From Streptomyces geranii (GTDB taxonomy: Bacteria > Actinomycetota > Actinomycetes > Streptomycetales > Streptomycetaceae), in assembly GCF_002954775.1 (NCBI RefSeq), contig NZ_PJME01000016.1, forward strand, positions 62,001-126,000: a stretch of DNA of 64,000 nt. Direction: 5' to 3'. The notes beneath the pieces are model-generated. The model was not told the DNA's origin and did no database searches. It was given only the letters and a program-made list of their open reading frames with translations. Position 1 is the first letter of the stretch; each line of letters opens with the position of its first letter. The position numbers and the translations under genes are program-made. Shown piece by piece: positions 50,992 through 59,564 of the stretch.

Positions 50992-52017
50992 ATGCGCAAG
51001 CCAGTTGTCGCCGCTGCCCTGCTCTCGGTCACCTCCCTCCTCGCCACCGGATGCGGTGCGACGGTCGAGAAGCAATCCGCGAAGGCCTCCGGGTCCCCGT
51101 CCGCCGTCACCCTCACCAACTGCGGCCAGAAGGTGACGTACGACAAGGTCCCCGAGCGGGCCGTCACCAACGACGTCGGGATCACCGAGCTGATGTTCGC
51201 GCTCGGTCTGGAGGACCGGATGGCCGGGTTCGCCATGCCCGACGACAAGGGCGAGCTGACCGACGTGCCCTGGAAGGCCGGCTACGACAAGGTCAAGTGG
51301 CTGTCCAAGGACCAGCTCACCAAGGAGAACGTCCTGGACGCGCGCGGCGACTGGGTCTTCGCCGGCTGGAACTACGGCTTCCGCGACGACAACGGCTTCA
51401 CCCCGGACGCGCTGAAGAAGCTCGGCATCCCCTCGTACACCCTCACCGAGTCCTGCCGCAACGGCCGTACGAAGACCTCGCGGGGCATCATGCCGCCCCT
51501 GGACGCCCTCTACACCGACCTCACCAACCTCGGGAAGCTCTTCGGGGTCGAGCAGCGCGCGGCCACGCTGATCGCGGACTTCAAGAGGCAGGTCGCGGCG
51601 GTGGCGGCCAAGGCTCCGACCGGGGACGCGCGTCCGAAGGTGTTCCTCTACGACAGCGGCACCGACTCCCCCTTCACCTCCGGGCGTTACGCGGCCCCCG
51701 AGGAGGTCATCAGCAAGGCGGGCGGCGTCAACGTCATGAACGACGTCGACGACTCCTGGACGACGGTCGGCTGGGAGACGGTCGTCGAGCGCGACCCCGA
51801 CGTGATCGTGATCTGCAATTACGGGGACGTCAGCGCGGAGCAGAAGCGCGAGTTCCTGCTGTCGTACGGCCCGTTGAAGAACGTGTCGGCCGTCAAGCAC
51901 AAGCGGATCTTCGTCCTGGACTACGTCGACCTCGTCGAGAGCCCGCGCAACCCGTCGGCGATAGCCCGGCTGGGCGCCTACCTGCGCTCGGTGGCGGACA
52001 CCAAGCCCGCCTCGTAG
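50992..52017 (+). CDS. Cobalamin-type ABC importer binding lipoprotein (BtuF-like)
   Basis: 341 aa. The lipobox ATGC puts the lipidated Cys at residue 21. Class III binding-protein lobes are NDVGITELMFALGLEDRMAGFAMPD and ETVVERDPDVIVICNYG, with GRYAAPEEVISKAGGVNVMND between them and KRIFVLDYVDL near the end. It captures the substrate outside the membrane for the FecCD permease. The last 40 bases overlap, tail to tail, the response regulator gene on the other strand. Confidence 0.9.
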   Translation: MRKPVVAAALLSVTSLLATGCGATVEKQSAKASGSPSAVTLTNCGQKVTYDKVPERAVTNDVGITELMFALGLEDRMAGFAMPDDKGELTDVPWKAGYDKVKWLSKDQLTKENVLDARGDWVFAGWNYGFRDDNGFTPDALKKLGIPSYTLTESCRNGRTKTSRGIMPPLDALYTDLTNLGKLFGVEQRAATLIADFKRQVAAVAAKAPTGDARPKVFLYDSGTDSPFTSGRYAAPEEVISKAGGVNVMNDVDDSWTTVGWETVVERDPDVIVICNYGDVSAEQKREFLLSYGPLKNVSAVKHKRIFVLDYVDLVESPRNPSAIARLGAYLRSVADTKPAS

Positions 52018-52685
52018 GCGAGGATCACCAGCTGGACGCGGTCACGGGCGTCCAGCTTGGCGAGCAGCCGGGTGATGTACGTCTTCGCCGTCGCCACGCT
52101 GATGCACAGCTCGGCGGCGATCTCCGTGTTGGACAGACCGCGCCCGACGAGCGTGAGCACCTCACGCTCACGGCCGGTGATCGCGGCCAACTCCCTCTGT
52201 TCTGCCCTCTGTTGGTGATTGGCGGCGAAGTCCTGGATCAGGCGCCGGGTCACGCTGGGGGCGATCAGGGCATCTCCCGACGCCACGATCCGGATCGCCG
52301 CGAGGATGTCGTCCAGGGCCATGTCCTTGACCAGGAACCCGGACGCGCCCGCGCGCAGCGCCCCGTACACGTGATCGTCGTCGTCGAAGGTGGTGAGGAC
52401 GACGATCCGGGTGCCGGTGCCCTGCGTGCCCGCCCCCTGGGTGATGCGGCGGGTCGCCTCGATGCCGTCCATGCCCGGCATGCGCAGGTCCATCACGACG
52501 ACGTCCGGGGCGAGTTGGGCGACCAGGGCGACCGCCTCCGCACCGTCGGCGGCCTCGCCCACGACCTCGATGTCGGGGAGGTCGGCGATGACCATGCCGA
52601 GTGCGGTACGGATCAGCTGCTGGTCGTCGGCGAGCAGTACCCGGACGGCAGGCACGGCAGCGACAGCAGGGACGGGTGTCGTCAC
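51978..52685 (-). CDS. Response regulator, NarL/LuxR type
   Basis: 235 aa from GTG 52685, overlapping the kinase stop as GTGA. Receiver with DD pair at 20-21, Asp66 (VVVMDLRMPGMDG) and Lys in FLVKDMALDD; the LuxR helix-turn-helix at the C terminus is ITGREREVLTLVGRGLSNTE / LCISVATAKTYITRLL. It works with the kinase gene just upstream and probably regulates the ABC-2 exporter divergent to that kinase. The C terminus overlaps the BtuF-like gene by 40 bases. Confidence 0.92.
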   Translation of the reverse strand: MTTPVPAVAAVPAVRVLLADDQQLIRTALGMVIADLPDIEVVGEAADGAEAVALVAQLAPDVVVMDLRMPGMDGIEATRRITQGAGTQGTGTRIVVLTTFDDDDHVYGALRAGASGFLVKDMALDDILAAIRIVASGDALIAPSVTRRLIQDFAANHQQRAEQRELAAITGREREVLTLVGRGLSNTEIAAELCISVATAKTYITRLLAKLDARDRVQLVILAYEAGLVSATERR

Positions 52686-53905
52686 CGGACCACCGCCGGG
52701 AGCCCGGAGGCGAGCGGGATCGGCAGCCGGGCGGCGACCCGGAAGCCGCCCTCGGGACGTGGTCCGGCCGCGAACTCCCCGTCCAGCAGGGCGACTCGCT
52801 CCCGCATCCCGGCCAGCCCGAACCCGGTGTCGGTGGCGCTCCCCCGGCCCCGTCCGTCGTCGGTGACCTCGATGGCGAGGGCGTCGGCGGCCCGGTAGTC
52901 GAGGGTGACCCGGCAGGACCGGGCACCGGCGTGCCTTACGACGTTGGTCACCGACTCCTGCACGATCCGGAACGCCGACAGGTCGACGTCCGGGGGCAGT
53001 TCGCGGCGCTCGCCCGCCCAGTGCAGGTGTACGCGCACCCCGGCGGCGCTCGTCACGGCGGCGAGCCGCTCGACGTCCGCCAACCCGGCCGCGACAGGCG
53101 CCTGTTGACCGGTCACTCCATGGACCTCCGCGTGCCGCAGGGCGACCAGCATGCGGCGCAGGCCCGCCAGGGTCTCCCGGCCCTCGTGCTCGACCGCCGA
53201 CATCGCCTCCCGCGCGGCCTCGGGACGGGTCGCCGCCACCCGGGCCGCCGCACCCGCCTGGAGGGCGATGATGCCGATGCTGTGGGCGACCGTGTCGTGC
53301 ATCTCCCTCGCTATCCGCAGGCGTTCGGCGGTGACGGCCTGCTCGGCGGTACGGGCGGCGAGCTGTTCGGCGTGCGCCCGGCCCCGGTGGGCGGCGTCGC
53401 CGAGCAGCCAGGCGATCAACGTGATCAGGGCGACGGCGAGTTCGGCCGAGGTGCCGACGGTCCAGCCCATCAGGATCCGTACGGCCAGATAGCCCGCGAG
53501 CAACGCGAGCGCGAGGGAGACCGCGATGGCGCCGGTGCGGCGGGGGCGGTCGGCGGCGATGAAGTACACGGCGGTCTGCACGGCCAGGAACTGGGCCAGC
53601 GGGATCTCCACCGCGGCCAGGGTGCTCGTCTCGATGACGGCGGCCGTCAGCAGCAGGCCCATGGCCGTCAGCGGGCGGCGGGACAGGAGGCGGGCGGCGG
53701 TGAACGCCAGTGCGGTGGCCACGACGAGGTACGTCAGCCCGTCCCAGCGGTAGAGCTGGGTGGCCGGCAGGTGGCTGGGCCGGTGCTCGCCGGGCAGCCG
53801 GACCCGTGTGAGGTACGTGAACACCGTGCCCGCGAACCAGGCGAACGCCGTCCAGGCACCCGGCGGGACACGCTTGAGGAGGGGCAGCGGCGGGGTGACG
53901 GGCAT
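52682..53905 (-). CDS. Sensor histidine kinase (HisKA_3)
   Basis: 407 aa from ATG 53905. About five to six helices in residues 15-170. The dimerisation box AERLRIAREMHDTVAHSIGIIALQAG has phospho-acceptor His203, and the ATPase domain includes FRIVQESVTNVVRHAGA and TGFGLAGMRERVALLDG. No periplasmic sensor domain, so it probably senses within the membrane, as kinases for antibiotic-stress ABC exporters do. It is divergent from an ABC-2 exporter operon. Confidence 0.92.
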   Translation of the reverse strand: MPVTPPLPLLKRVPPGAWTAFAWFAGTVFTYLTRVRLPGEHRPSHLPATQLYRWDGLTYLVVATALAFTAARLLSRRPLTAMGLLLTAAVIETSTLAAVEIPLAQFLAVQTAVYFIAADRPRRTGAIAVSLALALLAGYLAVRILMGWTVGTSAELAVALITLIAWLLGDAAHRGRAHAEQLAARTAEQAVTAERLRIAREMHDTVAHSIGIIALQAGAAARVAATRPEAAREAMSAVEHEGRETLAGLRRMLVALRHAEVHGVTGQQAPVAAGLADVERLAAVTSAAGVRVHLHWAGERRELPPDVDLSAFRIVQESVTNVVRHAGARSCRVTLDYRAADALAIEVTDDGRGRGSATDTGFGLAGMRERVALLDGEFAAGPRPEGGFRVAARLPIPLASGLPAVVR

Positions 53906-54037
53906 GTGCCGATCGTAGGGCGGGCGTTGGCGGCGGCCATCGGACCAGGGACGTACAACCTGGGTCGACAGCGGGCGAGTTGGGGTGTCGGCCAGGGACC
54001 GATGCGCAAACCGACGTTTCGGCGGGACGGTGTTGTC

Positions 54038-54955
54038 GTGATCGAAGCCGAAGAACTGACGAAGCGTTACGGGACGACGACCGCCGTCGACCATCTCTCC
54101 TTCACCGTCCGCCCGGGGCGCGTCACGGGCTTCCTGGGCCCGAACGGCGCCGGGAAGTCCACCACCCTGCGGCTGGTGCTCGGCCTGAACACCCCCACTG
54201 CGGGCACCGTCACCGTCGACGGCCGCCCCTTCGCCGAACGCGCCCGGGGCCTGCGGCACATCGGCGCCCTGCTGGACGCCCACGACGTCCACGGCGGCCG
54301 TACCGCCCGCGCGCACCTGTCGATGCTGGCCGCGAGCAACGGCCTGCCCCGGCGGCGGGTGACCGAGGTCCTGGCCGAGGTGGGCCTGGCGGAGGCGACG
54401 GCCCGCCGGATCGGCGGCTTCTCCCTGGGCATGAAGCAGCGCCTGGGCATCGCGGCGGCACTGCTCGGCGATCCCCCGGTACTGCTCTTCGACGAGCCGC
54501 TCAACGGCCTCGACCCGGAAGGGGTGTTGTGGGTACGCGGCCTGTTCCGCCGACTGGCGGACGAGGGCCGGACGGTACTGGTGTCCAGCCACCTGATGCG
54601 GGAGATGGAACAGACCGCCGAGGATCTCGTCGTCATCGGCCGGGGCCGGCTGATCGCGGCGGAGAGCCTCGGCGACTTCGCGGCCCGCGCGACCGGGCAG
54701 CGGGTGTCGGTCCGTACGCCCGACGCGGGCGCGCTTGCGACCCTGCTGGCGGAGGAGGGTGCGGTGGTGGGGGAGGAACCGGACGGCTCGTACACCGTGA
54801 CCGGTCTGCCCGCCGAGCGCATCGGCGAGCTGGCGTTCGCCCATGGTGTGCGGCTGCACGAGCTGAGCCCGAAGGTGGCTTCCCTGGAGGAGGCGTTCAT
54901 CGAACTCACCGCGGAGAGCGTGGAGTTCACGAGTTCGGCGGGGGCGACCCGATGA
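54038..54955 (+). CDS. ABC-2 exporter ATP-binding protein (DrrA/BcrA type)
   Basis: 305 aa from GTG 54038 (VIEAEELTKRYG), a usual start for the family; ATG 54002 is an alternative. Walker A GPNGAGKSTTLRL, signature FSLGMKQRLGIAAALL, Walker B VLLFDEPLNGLDPEG, switch His in SSHLMREMEQT. FSLGMKQRLG in place of LSGGQ is typical of BcrA-like exporters. The C-terminal 90 residues form the regulatory domain (LATLLAEEGAVVGEEPDGSYTVTGL). Exports an antibiotic or lipid with the following permease. Confidence 0.92.
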   Translation: MIEAEELTKRYGTTTAVDHLSFTVRPGRVTGFLGPNGAGKSTTLRLVLGLNTPTAGTVTVDGRPFAERARGLRHIGALLDAHDVHGGRTARAHLSMLAASNGLPRRRVTEVLAEVGLAEATARRIGGFSLGMKQRLGIAAALLGDPPVLLFDEPLNGLDPEGVLWVRGLFRRLADEGRTVLVSSHLMREMEQTAEDLVVIGRGRLIAAESLGDFAARATGQRVSVRTPDAGALATLLAEEGAVVGEEPDGSYTVTGLPAERIGELAFAHGVRLHELSPKVASLEEAFIELTAESVEFTSSAGATR

Positions 54956-55830
54956 GCATGAGCATGTACACGGGTGTGCGTGAGGCTACGGCGGATCCGG
55001 GGGCGCCCCGCTTCCGCGATCTGCTCACGGCCGAGTGGATCAAGTTCTGGTCACTGCGGTCCAGCGCGCTGGTGCTGGCGTCGGGCGCGCTGACGACACT
55101 GGGCATCTGCGTGAACGCCGCACGGGTCAACGCCGACCGCCTCGCCGACCAGCCGGACCTTCCACCGGTGCCGCCCGGCGGTAAGCCGGACCTGCCGCAG
55201 ATGGTCTTCGACCCGCTGATCACCGCGTATGTGGCCCCGGCGTGGGCCCTGTTGATGGTCGTCGTGGCGGCGCTCGGGGCGAGCGTGGTCTTCGGCGAGT
55301 ACACCAGCGGACTGATCCGGACGACCTTCGCGGCCGTCCCCGCCCGCCGCGCGGTCGTCGCCGCCAAGGTCACCGTCGTCGGGGCGGTGACGCTTGTACT
55401 CGGCGCGGCCGTCTCGGGCGGCTCATTCGGTGTGACGCAGGCGATCCTGCGCGACCACGACGGCATGTCCCTCGCCGATCCGGGGGCGTTGCGCGCGGTG
55501 GTCGCGTCCGCGCTGTTGCTGCCGCTGTGCGCGGTCATCGGTATGGCGGTGGGTGCGCTGATCCGGCACGCGGCGGGCGCGGTCGTGTCGGTCATCGCCC
55601 TGCTGATCCTGGTGCCGCAGTTCTTCGCCGGGGAGCAGTACCGCTGGGTCGCGGAGACCGGCAACGCCATGCCTCTGAACGCCTTCTACCGGCTGATCGT
55701 CAACCCGGGGCGGGACTACGACCTGGGCAGGTATCCGGTGACGGTCGCGGAGGCGTGGTGGGTGTACGGCGTGTGGTGGGTGGTTGCGGTGGGTGTCGTG
55801 GTGGAGGTGGTGCGACGGCGGGATGTGTGA
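54952..55830 (+). CDS. ABC-2 type exporter permease
   Basis: 292 aa. ATG 54952 overlaps the ATPase stop as ATGA; a run of ATGAGC repeats makes ATG 54958 and 54964 possible too. Six helices: ALVLASGALTTLGIC, YVAPAWALLMVVVAALGASVVFG, VTVVGAVTLVLGAAVSGGSF, VASALLLPLCAVIGMAVGAL, AAGAVVSVIALLILVPQFF and WWVYGVWWVVAVGVVVEVV. FRDLLTAEWIKFWSLRSS is the usual cytoplasmic start of this family. Forms a homodimer with the ATPase. Confidence 0.9.
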   Translation: MSMSMYTGVREATADPGAPRFRDLLTAEWIKFWSLRSSALVLASGALTTLGICVNAARVNADRLADQPDLPPVPPGGKPDLPQMVFDPLITAYVAPAWALLMVVVAALGASVVFGEYTSGLIRTTFAAVPARRAVVAAKVTVVGAVTLVLGAAVSGGSFGVTQAILRDHDGMSLADPGALRAVVASALLLPLCAVIGMAVGALIRHAAGAVVSVIALLILVPQFFAGEQYRWVAETGNAMPLNAFYRLIVNPGRDYDLGRYPVTVAEAWWVYGVWWVVAVGVVVEVVRRRDV

Positions 55831-55860
55831 GGGGCCCTCCCGGGGGTAGGGGCGGTTTCC

Positions 55861-56052
55861 TCGCCCCCGCCGCCCCTACCCGTTCCCATCCCTGGGGGCT
55901 GCCGCCCCCGGACCCCCGCTTTGTCCTCAAACGCCGGACGGGCTGACATACCCAGCCCGTCCGGCGTTTGAGGACGAGCGCGTTCAGCGCGATAGGCGGG
56001 GGTTCGGGGGCGGAGCCCCCGAGGATGGGACGGGTAGGGGCGGCGGGGGCGA
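55861..56052. repeat. Nested palindromic element, about 190 bases
   Basis: The outer 23 bases (from 55861) match exactly, inverted, the last 23 (to 56052). Between them lie further complementary blocks and the strong inner inverted repeat. Insertions on the right arm (a GCGCGTTCAGCGCG hairpin) make the arms unequal. The 514-base gap around it (55831-56344) holds otherwise only a methyltransferase remnant. Confidence 0.75.
55924..55974. terminator. Long perfect inverted repeat, terminator type
   Basis: A 22-base perfect stem (55924-55945 with 55953-55974, core CAAACGCCGGACGGGCTG) with a 7-base loop. This inner sequence resembles an inverted repeat widely seen after Streptomyces genes. It ends the ABC-2 operon. 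Confidence 0.82.
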
Positions 56053-56061
56053 GTCAAATGC

Positions 56062-56202
56062 CTGGACCCCGCACCGGAAAGTACCGCCGAGGACCCGGCG
56101 ACCTTCCCGACGCGGCTGGAGAAGGCCGGCTTCACGGACGTACGGGTCGAACTGCACGACGAGACCCGAGGCCTGCGCTTCCTGGCGCGCAGGCCGTCGT
56201 AG
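56062..56202 (+). pseudogene. C-terminal remnant of a SAM-dependent methyltransferase
   Basis: The frame ending at TAG 56200-56202 reads TAEDPATFPTRLEKAGFTDV, then VRVELHDETRGLRFLARRPS. DPxxFxxRLxxAGFTDVRV followed by FRFLARRP is the typical last strand-helix-strand of small class I methyltransferases. Nothing upstream encodes the SAM-binding core; instead the palindromic element begins ten bases before. The gene therefore seems to have lost its 5' part. Confidence 0.55.
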
Positions 56203-56344
56203 CGGCCGTACGCGTCCGTGCGGAGCCACTCTTCGGCGAATGTGCTGCGCCGGGCCGGGCCGGGCCGCAACCTGCCCACCGACTCGCCCAGTTGTGATGC
56301 ATCATGTCCGTCTACTGCACCTTGAGCTGAACGAACGGACGTAC

Positions 56345-57568
56345 ATGGCTGCATGGTCCACCCGGGCGGCCTGCCCCGCTGATCTGCCCGGGATTCGCGC
56401 CCTGTTGGCCGAGTCGTTGGGGCCGACGGCGCTCCTCGTCGACGCCGTTGAAGGTGATCTGGTCCGAGTGGCCGAGTCCGAGGGCGAGTTGGTGGGGTGC
56501 GTCGCCGCCGAGATGCCGTCACCTGGGCATGCGCGGCTGTCGGTGATCGCGGTCCGGGCCGGTGTGCGCAGGCAGGGCGTGGCCTCGCGGCTCCTGGCCG
56601 AGATGGTGCGGGAGTTCCCCCGGAGGTCGAGCGAGGCGCCGCTGATCTCCGCCGTGGCGAGGACGGATCAACTGGCGGTGGCCCAGCTGCTGTTGGCGTC
56701 CGGTTTCATCGGCACCCGCGTTCTGCGGGTCGACGGCACCGGCGGCACGGGCGACGGCACCAGCGACGCTCTCCACATCCACTATCAGCACAAGGCGCGC
56801 GTCGAGTACGTGGATCCGGACTCGCGGCATCTGGTGCCCGCCCACGCGCGGGAGCAGCTCACGGAGTCGCTGGCGCCGTCCGATCAGGCGGTGACGGCGC
56901 TGGTGGTCCTGGGCGGTGAACCCGCCTTCGAGATCGCGCGGTTCGAGCAGGACGACCCCGCGACCCTCCAGTCCGGAGAGGCCGCGGCCGGCATCGCATT
57001 CTCCGGTTCCATCCTCGCGGCCATCACCTTCCTCCTGGGTTTCGCCTTCTCGTCGTCCCGGTTCCCCGACGACGTACGTCTGCTGCTCATCGGAGCGACG
57101 TTCAGCACCGTGCTCTCCCTGATCATCTACGCCAGCGCCTCGGGCGAGTTGGCGCGGATCCGCTCGAACTCGTTCGGCAGGATCATGAAATGGGGGAACG
57201 TACTGTCCGAGTACGGCGGCGTGTTCCCCTTCCTGATCTCCCTGCCCGTCACCTACGCACAGGCCAGCGGCGAGCCGTGGTCCACCATGATCCTGGCTGT
57301 CGTACTGAGCGCCGCCATCGGCTGGTACGAGCGCTCCGAGTTCTCGATAGCCCACCGATTCCGGCGCTCCCGGCCCGAGTTCGTCCTGACGTTGCTCACG
57401 GCGGTCTCGCCGGCGGCCGGTGCGGCGCTGGTGGTGGCGGATGCCGTCAGCTGGCCGTGGACCACCGTCCTGACCGTCACGCTCGCGGCCCGGACATGGC
57501 TCTACCTCTTTCGCCGGGGCACGGAGGCCGACATCGAGGAGCGTCGGCAGTGGCAGCTCAGGGGGTAG
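56345..57568 (+). CDS. GNAT acetyltransferase fused to a membrane domain
   Basis: 407 aa from ATG 56345 (ATG 56297 is also in frame). Residues 1-135 form a GNAT domain: CPADLPGIRALLAES, LVGCVAAEM, and the acetyl-CoA loop LSVIAVRAGVRRQGVASRLL. From about 220, five or six hydrophobic helices follow (GIAFSGSILAAITFLLGFAF, LLLIGATFSTVLSLIIY, GGVFPFLISLPVTYAQ, STMILAVVLSAAIGWY, VLTLLTAVSPAAGAALVV, TTVLTVTLAARTWLYLF). I do not know a characterised family with this order. It could acetylate a substrate at the membrane face. Its end overlaps the D-amino-acid oxidase gene by 11 bases, tail to tail. Confidence 0.78.
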   Translation: MAAWSTRAACPADLPGIRALLAESLGPTALLVDAVEGDLVRVAESEGELVGCVAAEMPSPGHARLSVIAVRAGVRRQGVASRLLAEMVREFPRRSSEAPLISAVARTDQLAVAQLLLASGFIGTRVLRVDGTGGTGDGTSDALHIHYQHKARVEYVDPDSRHLVPAHAREQLTESLAPSDQAVTALVVLGGEPAFEIARFEQDDPATLQSGEAAAGIAFSGSILAAITFLLGFAFSSSRFPDDVRLLLIGATFSTVLSLIIYASASGELARIRSNSFGRIMKWGNVLSEYGGVFPFLISLPVTYAQASGEPWSTMILAVVLSAAIGWYERSEFSIAHRFRRSRPEFVLTLLTAVSPAAGAALVVADAVSWPWTTVLTVTLAARTWLYLFRRGTEADIEERRQWQLRG

Positions 57569-58562
57569 GTCCCACCGCCGTACGGACCCGCTCCGCGATC
57601 TCACGGGCGCACCCCCACGAAAGCGTCAACCCGGCTCCGCCGTGGCCGTAGTTGTGCAGCAGCAGCGAGCCCGCACCCGTCGCCATCCCCGCACCCGCTC
57701 CCGTCGACGTGCTGTCGCGCCGCTCCTGTTCGAGCCGGACCCGTTCCCGTACCGGCCGTAGTCCCACCCGCTGTTCGATCACCCGGGCCCCGGCGATCGA
57801 CGGCTCGACGGCCGCGCAGCGGCGGATGATCTCCTGGGCCGCCGCCTCGTCGGGCCTGAGTTCCCAGTTGCCCCGGTCCGCCGTTCCGCCCAGGACCAGC
57901 ACGTCGGCGTGCGGGTAGATGTAGGTGAGGTCCTCGGCCCCGGGGGTGTCGTCGCAGAAGAAGGTCCGGATCCCGGGGTTCTCCACCACGACCAGCTGGC
58001 CGCGCACCGCCTCGACCGAGTCGTCGGCCGCCAGCGAACGGGCCCCGGCGCCCGAGCAGTTGACGACGACCGGCGCTTCCCGGGTCGCCTCTTCGAGGGT
58101 GTCGTAGTGGTGGCGGCGGATCGAGCCGCCGGCCCGCGCGAGCCGTCGTACGAGGTAGTCGAGGTATCGGGGCATGTCGACGAGGGGCGCGGAGTAGTGC
58201 CACCCGGTCACGAACCCCTCTCGCAGTTCGTCCGGTTCGCACCTGCGCGCGCCCACCAGGGCGCCCCAGACCGGCAGTTCACAGGGCACCCTGGACTCCT
58301 GGGTGCCCTCCACCAGCCGGATTCCGGCATCCGCGTCGGTGCTCAGTCCGGTGAGCACCGACAGGGTCTCCCGGCTCCAGCGGGCGACCAGATGGCGGGG
58401 CTCGGCCAGATAGGGATCCCACATCGCACCGGCAGCCGCCGAGGTCGTCTCACCGGGAAGCCGGTCGGTGTCCACCCGGACGTCCATCCCGGACTCCGCC
58501 AGGCACACCGCCGTGGTGAGCCCCGACACTCCGGCACCGATCACCAGCACACTGGCCGACAC
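57558..58562 (-). CDS. D-amino-acid oxidase family FAD enzyme
   Basis: 334 aa from GTG 58562 with GGAGG about seven bases upstream. The FAD Rossmann motif is VLVIGAGVSGLTTAVCLAESG (residues 5-25), then ETTSAAAGAMWDPYL, VVNCSGAGARSLA, VRGQLVVVENPG, and the DAAO C-terminal signature HNYGHGGAGLTLSWGCA. It oxidatively deaminates D-amino acids to oxo acids, ammonia and peroxide. A short Ser/Thr/Gly/Ala insertion (STSTGAGAGMATGAGS) before the last motif is unusual. Confidence 0.92.
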   Translation of the reverse strand: MSASVLVIGAGVSGLTTAVCLAESGMDVRVDTDRLPGETTSAAAGAMWDPYLAEPRHLVARWSRETLSVLTGLSTDADAGIRLVEGTQESRVPCELPVWGALVGARRCEPDELREGFVTGWHYSAPLVDMPRYLDYLVRRLARAGGSIRRHHYDTLEEATREAPVVVNCSGAGARSLAADDSVEAVRGQLVVVENPGIRTFFCDDTPGAEDLTYIYPHADVLVLGGTADRGNWELRPDEAAAQEIIRRCAAVEPSIAGARVIEQRVGLRPVRERVRLEQERRDSTSTGAGAGMATGAGSLLLHNYGHGGAGLTLSWGCAREIAERVRTAVGPTP

Positions 58563-58613
58563 GCCCGCCTCCGTCGTCCGAAACCCTCAGCCCCCGGCTC
58601 CCCGACGCCGCCG

Positions 58614-59564
58614 TCAGGGACTTTCGAGGCTATCCGAACCCACGTGCGTACGCCGGTCGCGGTCCGGCCGGACTGCGGAGTCGGGCGGCGGGGTCGAGCT
58701 GTCGCCGCGCCGGCCCGCGCGCGTGGGCCTGCCCAGGACGACACCGGCCAGGACGAGGGCCAGCCCGCACACTTGCCGGCCGGTCAGCGACTCCCCGGCG
58801 ACCGCCGTGCCGAGCAGCACGCCGGTGACGGGGTTGAGCAGTCCGATCAGGCCGACGGTTCCGGCCGGGAGGTGCCGCAGCCCGGTGAACCAGGCGGCGA
58901 AGGCCAGCGCGGTGGCGACCAGGGTGACGTAGCCGAACGCGAGGAGCGCCGATACGGAGAGTGCGGGCGGCGGGCCCTCCACGGCCGCGGCGACCGGCAG
59001 CAGGAACAGTCCGCCGGCGGTGAGCTGCCAGGCGGTCGAGGCGAGCACGTCCGTACCGGTGTCGTTCCACCGTTTGGTCAGGATGTGGCCGAAAGCCGAC
59101 ACCAGCATGGCCGCGGCCGAGGCGAGGACCCCCGGCACGCTCACTCCGCCCGCGCCCGTGAGCAGCATGAGGCAGACCCCCGCGAGCCCGATCGCGGCGC
59201 CGGCCAGGTGCGTACGGCCGGGCCGCTCGGACACGAGGGCCCAGGCGATGAGCATCATCGCCGGCGGGGACATCGCCATGACGGTCGAGGCGATGCTCGT
59301 CGGGAGCAGCTGGGAGGCGGCGTAGACGAGCACGAAGAACACGCTCACGTTGAGCAGTCCGAGCACCGCGGACCGTCCCCACCACACGCCGCGCGGTCGC
59401 CGCCTGCACAGGCCCAGCAGGACGAGGCCCGCGGGCAGCGCTCGCAGAGCGGCCCCGTACAGCGGGCTGTCCGCAGGCAGGAACTCGTGCGTGACGTAGT
59501 AATTGGCGCCCCAGGCCACCGGCGCGACCGCGGTCAGCGCCACCCACCGCACATTACCTTCCAT
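58614..59564 (-). CDS. EamA/DMT-family exporter
   Basis: 316 aa from ATG 59564. Ten helices in two five-helix EamA repeats (MEGNVRWVALTAVAPVAWGANYYVTHEFL ... GLAGVCLMLLTGAGG; GVLASAAAMLVSAFGHILTKRW ... GLALVLAGVVLG). The family exports amino acids and metabolites. The start codon lies inside an operator palindrome, and the -10 TATAGT (59577-59572 on this strand) would start the mRNA at the ATG. It is controlled by the divergent MarR regulator. Confidence 0.88.
   Translation of the reverse strand: MEGNVRWVALTAVAPVAWGANYYVTHEFLPADSPLYGAALRALPAGLVLLGLCRRRPRGVWWGRSAVLGLLNVSVFFVLVYAASQLLPTSIASTVMAMSPPAMMLIAWALVSERPGRTHLAGAAIGLAGVCLMLLTGAGGVSVPGVLASAAAMLVSAFGHILTKRWNDTGTDVLASTAWQLTAGGLFLLPVAAAVEGPPPALSVSALLAFGYVTLVATALAFAAWFTGLRHLPAGTVGLIGLLNPVTGVLLGTAVAGESLTGRQVCGLALVLAGVVLGRPTRAGRRGDSSTPPPDSAVRPDRDRRTHVGSDSLESP

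Noticed and set aside
50146-51900. 584-codon minus-strand open frame opposite the B12 importer
   Set aside because: The plus strand carries complete ABC ATPase and binding-protein signatures, and the opposite translation has none.
49127-52017. Siderophore uptake operon
   Set aside because: The family allows it, but the cobalamin riboswitch in the leader favours vitamin B12.
55840-56055. Insertion sequence
   Set aside because: The inverted repeats enclose no transposase frame, and the structure is a nested palindrome rather than IS ends.
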